From assembly GCA_030595765.1 (NCBI GenBank), contig JAUVCJ010000115.1, forward strand, positions 1 to 7,185: a stretch of 7,185 bases of DNA, written 5' to 3'. Below, one piece after another: positions 1-5,918 of the stretch. The number at the start of each line of letters is the position of its first letter. The first letter of the stretch is position 1. Source of the stretch: Thermoplasmatota archaeon (GTDB lineage Archaea > Thermoplasmatota > Thermoplasmata > GCA-020350865 > JAUVCJ01). Under the pieces are notes generated by a model that saw only the letters and a program-made list of their open reading frames with translations, was not told where the DNA came from and searched no databases. The position numbers and the translations under genes were made by a program.

Positions 1-19
1 ATAATAATAAGATTAAAAT

Positions 20-373
20 ATGATTGACTTAGATTTCAAATACAAAAAACTTTTAGATTATTTAGAAAATGAAATTCCTTTCAAACCGGAGATTGCTTTA
101 ATTCTTGGTAGCGGACTTGGAAACTTTGCAGATAATCTTAAAGTTATTAAATCCATTCCAACGACAGAAATTCCTGGTTACCCGGAATCAACAGTTGCTG
201 GACATAAAGGTTTTTTGCACTTTGCAGAATTGAACGATAAGAAAGTTCTAGTCTTTCAAGGCAGAATACATTTGTACGAAGGCTATACTATTGATAACTG
301 TATTTTACCGGCCTTAATCACTCACAAACTTAATTGTAAAAAATTATTAATTACAAACGCTGCCGGCGGAGCT
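20..373 (+). CDS. Purine nucleoside phosphorylase, N-terminal part, cut by a chimeric join
   Basis: This is the start of a trimeric-type purine nucleoside phosphorylase, a cytosolic enzyme that splits purine nucleosides with phosphate to free base and (deoxy)ribose 1-phosphate in purine salvage. About 118 residues are genuine. Visible motifs are the phosphate loop LGSGLGNFAD (about residues 29-38), GHKG followed by the GRIHLYEGY block (about 62-90), and ITNAAGGA (111-118). In the family AAGGA is followed by a conserved Asn-containing segment; here it turns into Pro/Leu-rich sequence that is only the antisense of Pelota, although the frame stays open to 589. The usual length is near 270 residues, so more than half is missing. 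The stretch is clearly richer in A/T than everything to its right, with AAA/TTA/ATT-heavy codons, like an AT-rich bacterium. ATG at 20 gives the expected N-terminus. Family assignment is secure; host lineage is not. Confidence 0.9.
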
Positions 374-390
374 TTCTTGCTCGAGCTTGC
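371..390. other. Chimeric junction between bacterial and archaeal DNA
   Basis: PNP homology on the plus strand stops at the AAGGA motif (ending at 373). Pelota homology and its Ser/Gly-rich linker on the minus strand stop at about 376-390. Two unrelated genes on opposite strands are therefore both broken within roughly 15 bases, and base composition changes sharply at the same place. No insertion-sequence end, integrase, tRNA or target duplication is visible. The simplest reading is a cloning, amplification or assembly chimera; a real recombination is possible but would have destroyed both genes. Confidence 0.8.
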
Positions 391-936
391 TGAGCCACTA
401 GAACCGCCTGACCCTTTTGAGCTGCCCCCACCGTACTGTTTGCCACTACCTCCACTTGGAACTTTGGCTATGACCTGGATGCCGTATCCTCGCAGCACCG
501 ATATCACAGCCTCGTCGTCATCGATGGCGACGAATGTGACCAGTGGAGCTTTGCTGGATCTTTGGGCCTGGTCAAGCAAATCCAGATGATGGCGTTTCCA
601 CCTGCCCTTGCCAACTGTAAGCTCATCACCCATTGTAAGGTTGAGAGTATGATGCTCGCCATGGTCTTGTGGCCCTTCAGTAATGGTACCCAGGACCCTG
701 AGCCTGTCAGAGAACTCTGCAAACTCCACCTTTTCGACTTTGAGCATCAGGAACATCCTTTTCTTTTCTCCGCGCTCTGCCCTTAGCTTGTCGGATTTTG
801 TCTCTTCCCTGCGTTGAGTATTGGCTCCGGCCTCGTTGCCTGGCTCCAGCAGATTATCTAGATGCCATAGGTCATCGAGTGTTTCCAGCCGGAGCTTGGC
901 CCGGCCGGTGCTATGGTCCTTGTGTATCACTTTCAC
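374..936 (-). CDS. pelA: mRNA surveillance protein Pelota, N-terminal part (3' end missing)
   Basis: Archaeal Pelota (eukaryotic Dom34/Pelota relative) binds stalled ribosomes and, with an EF1A-type partner and ABCE1, splits them in no-go/non-stop rescue in the cytoplasm. The start is GTG at 936, giving MKVIHKDHSTGRAKLRLE, a typical Pelota opening. Residues 1-130 are the Sm-like N-terminal domain with DDLWHLDNLLEPG (21-33), the DKLRAERGEK region (49-58), VEKVEFAEFSDRLRVLG (67-83) and HHTLNLTMGDELT (95-107). The central eRF1-like domain begins near 131 (VTFVAIDDDEAVISVLRGYG) but is cut. Residues about 161-187 are almost only Ser, Gly and Lys, an unusual expansion just before the break. The family is about 340-360 residues, so roughly half is absent. 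It lies downstream of the GGR gene on the same strand, with 144 nt between them. The gene symbol follows common archaeal usage. Confidence 0.9.
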
Positions 937-953
937 AATACCGAATGGGTTGG

Positions 954-1045
954 AATGGTATTAACAACTTTTCAAGGGTCTTATCAAGAACAATTCAAGA
1001 ACCCCATCGACAACTATTCAAGAAACCCCTCGGTTTCTTTTTGAG
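954..1045. repeat. Tandem array of 23-nt units, three clear and one decayed, upstream of Pelota
   Basis: On the plus strand four consecutive 23-nt units lie at 954-976, 977-999, 1000-1022 and 1023-1045. The first three each end in TTCAAG and share an AACAA or ACAACT core just before it (AACAACTTTTCAAG, AAGAACAATTCAAG, GACAACTATTCAAG). The fourth keeps only the T-rich end and closes with TTGAG. The array fills most of the gap between the GGR stop (1081) and the Pelota start (936). It is purely tandem, with no spacers. It may be a slippage minisatellite or a set of binding sites; nothing here decides between them. Confidence 0.75.
957..965 (-). promoter_or_regulatory. Possible archaeal TATA-like box for the Pelota gene
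   Basis: Read on the minus strand this is GTTAATACC, centred about 25 nt upstream of the GTG at 936. That is the usual TATA-to-start distance for a leaderless archaeal transcript. No clear Shine-Dalgarno precedes the GTG. The box overlaps the first unit of a 23-nt tandem array, so repeat and promoter may not be independent. Confidence 0.35.
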
Positions 1046-1080
1046 AAGCGCCATCTCCTTTCAGTTGTCAGTTATTTTGT

Positions 1081-2148
1081 TTATTTTATGCCTGCAAGTG
1101 AGCTTACATACCTTTCGGAAGCCTCTGGTGTGGCCATTGTTCTCTTAAGGTGGTCAACATCCCGCAACGAAAGAAGACCGGCGGATGTCAGCATGGATTG
1201 GTATTGCAGATGAGCTTGAGTACCGTGGTCTTTGATGCACTGGGCAGCGACCTTGCCAGAGCGCAGAGCATAGAACAATCCCTCTCCTGTCCCTGGAAAC
1301 ACGAATCCGCCAGCATCGCCAGCAAGGAGGCATCTGGAGGTGCTAAGCTTCTGTGGAGGTCCAGACATTGGAATTAGCCCTGCTTCCTCCTGGATCAGGT
1401 CATGCTCTAGGTCATGTTCTAGGTCAAGCTCTGGGTCAAGTTCAGGGTTGAGAAGGTCTGCAATCGGCCCGCTCTTTATCAAGTGCATCAACTCCTTTCG
1501 AGCATCGAACCCAGGGGCTACTGAGCCTATTCCCACCTTCAATGAATCTCTAAGGGGGCTGATCCATGCGTGACCGCCATTTACGATGTAGAACGCCCAG
1601 AATCGATTCCCGACGCGCTTCTTGATCTCAGATGTATCCATCTTCAGCTCGAACTGATGAGTCAGGGCCATAAGCGGCCTTTCCTGGTGGATGTGCCTAC
1701 CCAGCCTGCTAGCAGCGCCTGTTGCAATAATGACCATGTCAGCAAAATATTGGTCCTTTCTCCCGGTAAGGGTAACACCATCCTCATCCTCTAAGATGCC
1801 GTCAATTGTGTCCTGAACCAGCCCAACCCCAGCCCTCTGGAGAAGCCAGTTGTCTAACTCACTCCGTTTTACCACTGCGCCTGGGCATGCAAAGTCGCTC
1901 AGCGCCATCCTGCCTGATGGAGCCACCAATGCGTAGCCCTCAAGTTCGCGTTGGACCAGGTCTTTGGGTAACGGAAGGCCCTCAACTTCCAAATCCAATA
2001 ATACTCGGGGTGGCAGAACCCCGGCGCAGGCCTTGTTTCTGGGAAATGTTTTTGTATCGATAAGCAAAACTTCGAGGCTGGCCTGTGCCAGTTGATATGC
2101 GGCACTTGTTCCTGAGGGGCCTGCTCCTATGATCGCAACGGTTGGCAT
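1081..2148 (-). CDS. Geranylgeranyl reductase family FAD-dependent oxidoreductase
   Basis: A COG0644-type flavoprotein of 355 residues. In archaea such enzymes reduce the double bonds of geranylgeranyl chains in ether lipids, at the inner face of the membrane; related members act on other isoprenoids. It has an N-terminal Rossmann FAD loop GAGPSG (8-13), Asp31 at the end of strand 2 for ribose, a Cys in NKACAGVLPPR (38-48) where the family has its CG-rich motif, ATGA (142-145), and the second FAD motif GDAGGFVFPGTGEG (277-290). It is somewhat shorter than the usual 390-400 residues, mainly at the C-terminus. Residues 233-252 are an acidic tetrapeptide repeat encoded by 12-nt units. The ATG at 2148 sits directly before the FAD strand and has an A/T box about 26 nt upstream. 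It lies 42 nt after the ATPase gene and upstream of Pelota. The exact substrate is inferred from the family only. Confidence 0.87.
   Translation of the reverse strand: MPTVAIIGAGPSGTSAAYQLAQASLEVLLIDTKTFPRNKACAGVLPPRVLLDLEVEGLPLPKDLVQRELEGYALVAPSGRMALSDFACPGAVVKRSELDNWLLQRAGVGLVQDTIDGILEDEDGVTLTGRKDQYFADMVIIATGAASRLGRHIHQERPLMALTHQFELKMDTSEIKKRVGNRFWAFYIVNGGHAWISPLRDSLKVGIGSVAPGFDARKELMHLIKSGPIADLLNPELDPELDLEHDLEHDLIQEEAGLIPMSGPPQKLSTSRCLLAGDAGGFVFPGTGEGLFYALRSGKVAAQCIKDHGTQAHLQYQSMLTSAGLLSLRDVDHLKRTMATPEASERYVSSLAGIK
1393..1452 (-). repeat. In-frame 12-nt tandem repeat within the GGR gene (5 units)
   Basis: Five 12-nt units encode LNPE-LDPE-LDLE-HDLE-HDLI (residues 233-252). On the plus strand the recurring core is AGGTCATG, AGGTCAAG or GGGTCAAG preceded by CTCT or TTCT. 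The units stay in frame, adding an acidic segment between the substrate-domain region and the second FAD motif. The block looks like a lineage-specific expansion in a surface loop rather than a conserved part of the family. Confidence 0.8.
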
Positions 2149-2169
2149 CGAGATGGAATGGGGTTGTGT

Positions 2170-2178
2170 GATAATTAG
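2170..2178 (-). promoter_or_regulatory. Possible TATA-like box for the GGR gene
   Basis: The minus strand reads CTAATTATC, centred about 26 nt upstream of the ATG at 2148, inside the 42-nt gap after the ATPase stop. This geometry fits a leaderless archaeal transcript, and no convincing Shine-Dalgarno lies between box and ATG. It suggests that GGR has its own promoter even if it is also read from upstream. Confidence 0.4.
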
Positions 2179-2190
2179 TGTTTTGCAGGA

Positions 2191-2691
2191 TCAGGAAATT
2201 AGCTCATCCAGCATCGACAGGCTATCTTTTACGAAGCTCTTCATTGCCGTCATCATGCCTGCAAATATGTCGCTGTCCAGCCCATCTGCTCCTCGGCCAA
2301 CATCTGCAATTAGCATGCCAGCTTCGTTCATGAGATATAGGGCCATCACCTTCGGTGGCTTGTCCTGGGAACATAGGTGATCCAAACCTCCTGAACGCAG
2401 AGCTTCCCTGATTGGCAAAAGTGGTGCAATGCTTTGAGCAAGGCATAGACCTCTAAGCACCTTGAAGCCCAGGAGGCCAGCCTTTTCCTCTAATTCCAGG
2501 GAGAGCCTTGTCTTGCCAATACCTGCCTCTCCGGATATGAACGCGGTGCACCCAGTGCCTGAGCTTTTTACCTCTTCGACAAGATCCAGAAGGTTTGAAA
2601 GCTCCTTCTCTCTGCCAACCAGGGCGTACCTCTCCATGAACAAGGGAATGCCGAGCAACGGAAAAAAGCCTTTTGGTACCGGGTAACCCAT
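2191..2691 (-). CDS. P-loop (AAA_16-like) ATPase, apparently truncated to its N-terminal part
   Basis: A 166-residue protein resembling the N-terminus of large predicted ATPases of the AAA_16/STAND-like type, usually signalling or regulatory. It shows the VGREKEL entry motif (25-31) and a clean Walker A, GEAGIGKT (54-61), followed by a helix and strand as in these proteins. No hydrophobic strand ending in Asp-Asp/Glu (Walker B) follows and no sensor or effector domain is present: the frame ends at DELIS then TGA, 42 nt before GGR. Family members are commonly many hundreds of residues, so this is probably a truncated remnant, or less likely a small stand-alone protein. ATG 2691 is preceded by GAGGGTG about 11 nt upstream, a plausible ribosome site; an in-frame TAG upstream blocks extension. 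ATG 2637 (MERYALVGRE) is an alternative start. The role is unknown. Confidence 0.7.
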   Translation of the reverse strand: MGYPVPKGFFPLLGIPLFMERYALVGREKELSNLLDLVEEVKSSGTGCTAFISGEAGIGKTRLSLELEEKAGLLGFKVLRGLCLAQSIAPLLPIREALRSGGLDHLCSQDKPPKVMALYLMNEAGMLIADVGRGADGLDSDIFAGMMTAMKSFVKDSLSMLDELIS

Positions 2692-2739
2692 GGATCGTTT
2701 TACACCCTCTGACTGCTAGGCGTTCTCTGGGGGAATAGC

Positions 2740-2900
2740 AATCTTCTCCTACTTTGGGTGGCTGGCAATCTTCTCCTGCTTTGGATAACTGATAATCTTC
2801 TCCTACTTTGGGTGACTGGAATCTTCTCCTGCTTTGGATAACTGATAATCTTTTCCTACTTTGGGTCTATGATAACGTTCTCCTGCTTCGGATAATTGAT
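2740..2900. repeat. Tandem array of six 27-nt units with alternating A and B types
   Basis: Units lie at 2740-2766, 2767-2793, 2794-2819 (26 nt), 2820-2846, 2847-2873 and 2874-2900. All begin with AATCTTCTCCT or a close variant and continue with an ACTTTGG or GCTTTGG core. Units 1, 3 and 5 carry CTACTTTGGGT (type A); units 2, 4 and 6 carry CTGCTTTGGATAA or CTGCTTCGGATAA (type B). The array is therefore really three copies of a dimer of about 54 nt. It fills the space between two divergently transcribed genes. There are no spacers, so it is not a CRISPR. Possible roles are regulator binding, a replication-related element, or a minisatellite. Confidence 0.85.
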
Positions 2901-2926
2901 AACATCGGGCTAATTTGCAAAAAAGC

Positions 2927-2934
2927 TTAATTAC
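2927..2934 (+). promoter_or_regulatory. Possible TATA-like box for the radical SAM gene
   Basis: TTAATTAC is centred about 26 nt upstream of the ATG at 2957, just after an A-rich run that could act as the upstream TFB element. The spacing fits a leaderless transcript and supports ATG 2957 over the upstream in-frame TTG at 2915, which would place the box inside the gene. Confidence 0.4.
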
Positions 2935-2956
2935 AGGGCTAGCCCCTGGAAGCCCC

Positions 2957-4738
2957 ATGCGAATTGTCCTGCTGGATGGATACATTGATGAGCCTGCCTG
3001 CTTGGGAGTGCCACCATATCTTTCACCCCAGGCTAGGTACCTCGCCGGCGCCATCCTCGACTCTGGCCACGAGCCACTCTATCTTACCATTGATGAGGTC
3101 AGGTCCGAGTCTCCCAGGATGGAGCTTGCAAGAGAGGCAACCCACATATTCGTTCTGGCCGGAGCCCTTGTGCCAGGCAAGTATCTGCGAGGGAACCCAG
3201 TTTCAATGCGTGAGCTTGCAAAGATATCGGGCTGGATCGATTTCTCCATCAAGATCCTTGGAGGCCCCCTTGTCCGGTACGGAGAGCTGGATGCTGATAT
3301 CATCAAGGGTTTCGATGCTGTGGTCAGAAATGACCTGGACGCCTTTGCCTATGATCTGCTAAGTAACAGTGCGACAACAGGCAAGCCCAATGCTGTAGCA
3401 GCGGATGTGGCCGACTGTGAAATCAACAACGTAATCAACAACGCAGCCAACACCATAACTGACAGCGTAATCAATAGCGCAACCACCAATGTAATCACCA
3501 AAATGAGAAACATCAGTGTCACTGACAGGAGAAGAACTCCAGCAGAGCGGGACAATTGGGCTGTTTCAGGAGCAGTTGTAGCAAATCAGCACCCAGACCA
3601 TCCTCAACCATTGATATGCGAGCTGGAGCTGTACCAGGGTTGTGTCCGGTATCATACTGGAGGCTGTTCATTCTGCACCGAGCCAGGATATGGCAAGCCT
3701 CATTTTAGAGAGCCAGCAGCGGTTGCCAGCGAGGTTGAGGCTCTTGCTGCCAACGGAGTTACGAATTTCAGGCTGGGTGCCCAATCATGCATTTTCTCGT
3801 ACAAGGCAATCGGCATAGGCGCCACCCAGACACCAACTCCCTGCCCGGATGCTGTGCAGTTGCTTCTCGAAGGCATAAGAAAAGCAGCACCAGACCTGCA
3901 AGTCTTGCATCTGGACAATGCCAACCCTGCCATAATGGCTGAGCATCCTGAAGAAACCAGAAGAATTCTGAAGATCATTGCTCAGAATTGCACAGGCGGA
4001 AACGTCCTATCTCTGGGCATGGAAAGCGCAGACCCTGCTGTAATCGAGGCAAATAACCTCAACGCAACCCCAGACCAGGTAATGGCTGCCATACGCATGG
4101 TCAATGAGGTGGGTAGGGAAATCGGCAATACAGGGTTGCCAAAACTGCTTCCTGGCATTAACATATTATCCGGGCTCGATGGCGAGACCAAGAACACCAA
4201 CCAGCTCAACCTTGAGTTCCTAAGGTCGGTGATGGAAGATGATCTGCTTCTACGCAGGATAAACATCCGTCAGGTCGCACCGTTCAGAAGAAAATTCCGT
4301 GGCGGTTGTAAAAATAGTGGTTTTAGGTTTTTCAAGGAGCAGGTCAGGACCCTGATAGACACTCCGATGCTGGCAATGGTGGCACCTCCTGGAACTCTTT
4401 TAAAGGACGTGTTCACAGAGATTCACAAGGGCAAATTGACATTCGGAAGGCAGATTGGGACCTATCCCTTGCTGGTTGGCATACCATACCCTGTGGAGCT
4501 GGAACGATTCGTAGATGTGAGGGTGACCAGTAACGGCCCAAGGTCACTTACAGGAGTGGTTATCCCGGTTTGCATCAACACGGCTAGTTTGGCAGAACTT
4601 AGGGCTTTGCCTGGCATAGGCGCAAAGAGAGCCGCGACCCTTATTTCCAACAGGCCTTTTGCAACCATATCAGATGCCCTGGAGGTGCTGGGGTCTGGTG
4701 ATTGGAACTCCATTTTGGAGGTTTTCCTCAAGGTTTAA
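2957..4738 (+). CDS. Radical SAM protein with C-terminal helix-hairpin-helix (COG1031 type)
   Basis: A 593-residue protein matching the archaeal COG1031 group of uncharacterised radical SAM enzymes with a C-terminal HhH. The reaction is unknown; an RNA or DNA substrate is a reasonable guess because HhH motifs bind nucleic acid. The N-terminal domain (1 to about 145, starting MRIVLLDGYIDEP) resembles the cobalamin-binding-like fold placed before many radical SAM cores. The core starts near 220 and has its cluster cysteines at C229, C237 and C240 in GCVRYHTGGCSFCTEPG, a CX7CX2C spacing rather than CX3CX2C. SLGMESADP follows near 353 as the probable SAM-binding strand. Residues 540-593 are the HhH with LPGIGAKRA. 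Residues 156-183 are an Asn/Thr/Val repeat. ATG 2957 is preferred over TTG 2915 because it begins the first strand and has an A/T box 26 nt upstream. PriL follows after 31 nt. Confidence 0.88.
   Translation: MRIVLLDGYIDEPACLGVPPYLSPQARYLAGAILDSGHEPLYLTIDEVRSESPRMELAREATHIFVLAGALVPGKYLRGNPVSMRELAKISGWIDFSIKILGGPLVRYGELDADIIKGFDAVVRNDLDAFAYDLLSNSATTGKPNAVAADVADCEINNVINNAANTITDSVINSATTNVITKMRNISVTDRRRTPAERDNWAVSGAVVANQHPDHPQPLICELELYQGCVRYHTGGCSFCTEPGYGKPHFREPAAVASEVEALAANGVTNFRLGAQSCIFSYKAIGIGATQTPTPCPDAVQLLLEGIRKAAPDLQVLHLDNANPAIMAEHPEETRRILKIIAQNCTGGNVLSLGMESADPAVIEANNLNATPDQVMAAIRMVNEVGREIGNTGLPKLLPGINILSGLDGETKNTNQLNLEFLRSVMEDDLLLRRINIRQVAPFRRKFRGGCKNSGFRFFKEQVRTLIDTPMLAMVAPPGTLLKDVFTEIHKGKLTFGRQIGTYPLLVGIPYPVELERFVDVRVTSNGPRSLTGVVIPVCINTASLAELRALPGIGAKRAATLISNRPFATISDALEVLGSGDWNSILEVFLKV
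3422..3505 (+). repeat. In-frame 12-nt tandem repeat within the radical SAM gene (7 units)
   Basis: Seven degenerate 12-nt units run from 3422 to 3505. Units 1 and 2 are ATCAACAACGTA and ATCAACAACGCA; unit 5 is ATCAATAGCGCA; units 3, 4, 6 and 7 are more diverged. Each codes for a tetrapeptide close to (I/T)-N-(N/S)-(V/A). They lie between the N-terminal domain and the radical SAM core, where a linker would tolerate length change. The upstream stretch encoding NAVAADVAD may be older decayed copies. Confidence 0.75.
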
Positions 4739-4769
4739 GTAGCGCCTTGGGGATGGAACTGATGATATC

Positions 4770-5918
4770 TTGCTGGCCCCAGAGGAGTTGAGCCATTTTC
4801 AGATGGCCAGGTTTCCATTCATCAAGGCATCTGCCGAATACCTAAGAAGCAGAGGCTTTGAGCTTTCATCCATTGTCAGCAACATCGCTTTTGACAGAGC
4901 CAGGTCTTTGGGTAAACGCAGGGTATGGTCTGCGCTTGAGGAATCAGAGATATCAGACCCGGTCCTACAGGGGTCTTTGGATTGTGACAACGAGATCATA
5001 TCCTATGCCATTTCCAGAATACTTGTGTCTGTGGTGGACCTGGATTTTCTGACCCGCAGGTATGCGATGGCAGAGGCAAAAAGGGCAGGAAGGCTTCTTG
5101 AAAAAGAGGATGAAGAGCTATTGCTGAGCCTGGCTGAGGACATGAGCATGCCTGCCGAAAAGAACGAAAATGGTTTTCTTCTGGACTTTCCTGCATACCT
5201 GCAATTTGCAACCCAGCTTAAGAGCAAGGAATGGAAACTGTACAGGCGACCACTGGAAAATGGTCGTGTCTGGCTATCCAAACGTGATATGGTGCGCATG
5301 ATAGAGCAGGCGCTTGTAACCCGTTTCAACCAGGAACTGCCTCTGCCAATCACTGCCGAGCTAAAGTCTGCTTTCCATGACGAGGCAAAGAAGCTGGAGG
5401 GTCGAGCCAAAGGCCTTAAGGAAACATTCAAGCCCAAGGACATGGGGAGACTGAGCGTGACCAGACTTCCTCCGTGCATGAGGAAATTGCTAGCAGAGGC
5501 CCAAGGTGGGGAGAACCTGCCCCATTCAGCACGATTCGGGCTGACCGCTTTCCTCCACGCCATAGGCATGAATGCAGAGAACATTCTGAACCTGTTCGCA
5601 GTTGCTCCTGATTTTAGAGCCGATATTGCCAGGTACCAGGTGGAGCATATCACCGGTGACGGCTCCGGCACAGAGTACTCCCCGCCAAATTGCGAGACAA
5701 TGAAGACATATAGCTTGTGTCCAGGGGAGGATTCGTTATGCGCAAGGGAATGGTTGAACTCGCCGCTATATTACTACAAGCTCAAGGGCAGACCCAGAAA
5801 GGGAGCCAGAGGAGCCGGCAAAAGGCCAGATGGCAAAGAGGGACCGCAGAATAAAGGACTGCTGAATACAGGGAAGGAAAAAGAGCAGCCACCTGAAGAT
5901 GAAATAAGCACGAATTAG
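4770..5918 (+). CDS. priL: DNA primase large subunit PriL
   Basis: The regulatory, Fe-S-containing subunit of archaeal/eukaryotic primase, which with PriS makes primers for replication. From TTG 4770 it has 382 residues. The N-terminal helical domain opens with ARFPFIKASAEYLRSRGFEL (from residue 13), as in PriL. The C-terminal domain has the four expected cluster cysteines: C236 in LPPCMRKLL, C308 in PPNCETMK, C317 in SLCPG and C324 in SLCAREW, followed by the SPLYYY ending. Residues 337-382 form a polar, Lys/Arg/Gly/Pro-rich then acidic tail, probably disordered. The start is uncertain: TTG 4770 gives the short lead-in typical of the family but has no strong ribosome site; ATG 4803 has GAGGAG 15 nt upstream and starts right at MARFPF. 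It begins 31 nt after the radical SAM gene, so co-transcription is likely. PriS is not in the window. Confidence 0.92.
   Translation: MLAPEELSHFQMARFPFIKASAEYLRSRGFELSSIVSNIAFDRARSLGKRRVWSALEESEISDPVLQGSLDCDNEIISYAISRILVSVVDLDFLTRRYAMAEAKRAGRLLEKEDEELLLSLAEDMSMPAEKNENGFLLDFPAYLQFATQLKSKEWKLYRRPLENGRVWLSKRDMVRMIEQALVTRFNQELPLPITAELKSAFHDEAKKLEGRAKGLKETFKPKDMGRLSVTRLPPCMRKLLAEAQGGENLPHSARFGLTAFLHAIGMNAENILNLFAVAPDFRADIARYQVEHITGDGSGTEYSPPNCETMKTYSLCPGEDSLCAREWLNSPLYYYKLKGRPRKGARGAGKRPDGKEGPQNKGLLNTGKEKEQPPEDEISTN

Larger units (their letters stand above)
2692..2956. other. Intergenic region between divergent genes
   Basis: About 265 nt separate the ATPase start (minus) from the radical SAM start (plus). 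It holds the 27-nt array, a GAGGGTG ribosome-site-like sequence facing the ATPase gene, and an A/T box facing the radical SAM gene. On the minus strand the repeats give a short open frame with peptides like YQLSKAGED, but a 26-nt unit puts a TAG in that frame, so I see no supported gene here. Confidence 0.7.

Noticed and set aside
380..385. CTCGAG restriction site at the join as a cloning scar
   Set aside because: A single six-base site is weak evidence, and it also fits the Ser codons of the Pelota linker; no vector sequence is seen.
374..589. Continuation of the PNP reading frame to 589 as part of the protein
   Set aside because: The sequence after AAGGA has no PNP motifs, is Pro/Leu-rich and is exactly antisense to Pelota coding sequence.
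798..1148. Plus-strand frame of 116 residues across the Pelota-GGR gap
   Set aside because: It overlaps the Pelota N-terminus in antisense and contains the 23-nt array; no protein family is recognisable.
2740..2900. CRISPR array
   Set aside because: The 27-nt units are directly adjacent with no unique spacers, alternate between two types, and no cas genes are nearby.
2915..2956. Upstream TTG start for the radical SAM protein
   Set aside because: The extra 14 residues are not like the family start, and the candidate A/T box would fall inside the gene.
2803..3054. Minus-strand small protein with YQLSKAGED-like repeats
   Set aside because: It overlaps the start of the radical SAM gene in antisense and the repeat frame breaks at the 26-nt unit with a TAG; the peptide is a by-product of the 27-nt DNA array.
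5003..5671. 222-residue minus-strand frame
   Set aside because: It is antisense to the conserved PriL coding region, Ser-rich and without recognisable motifs.
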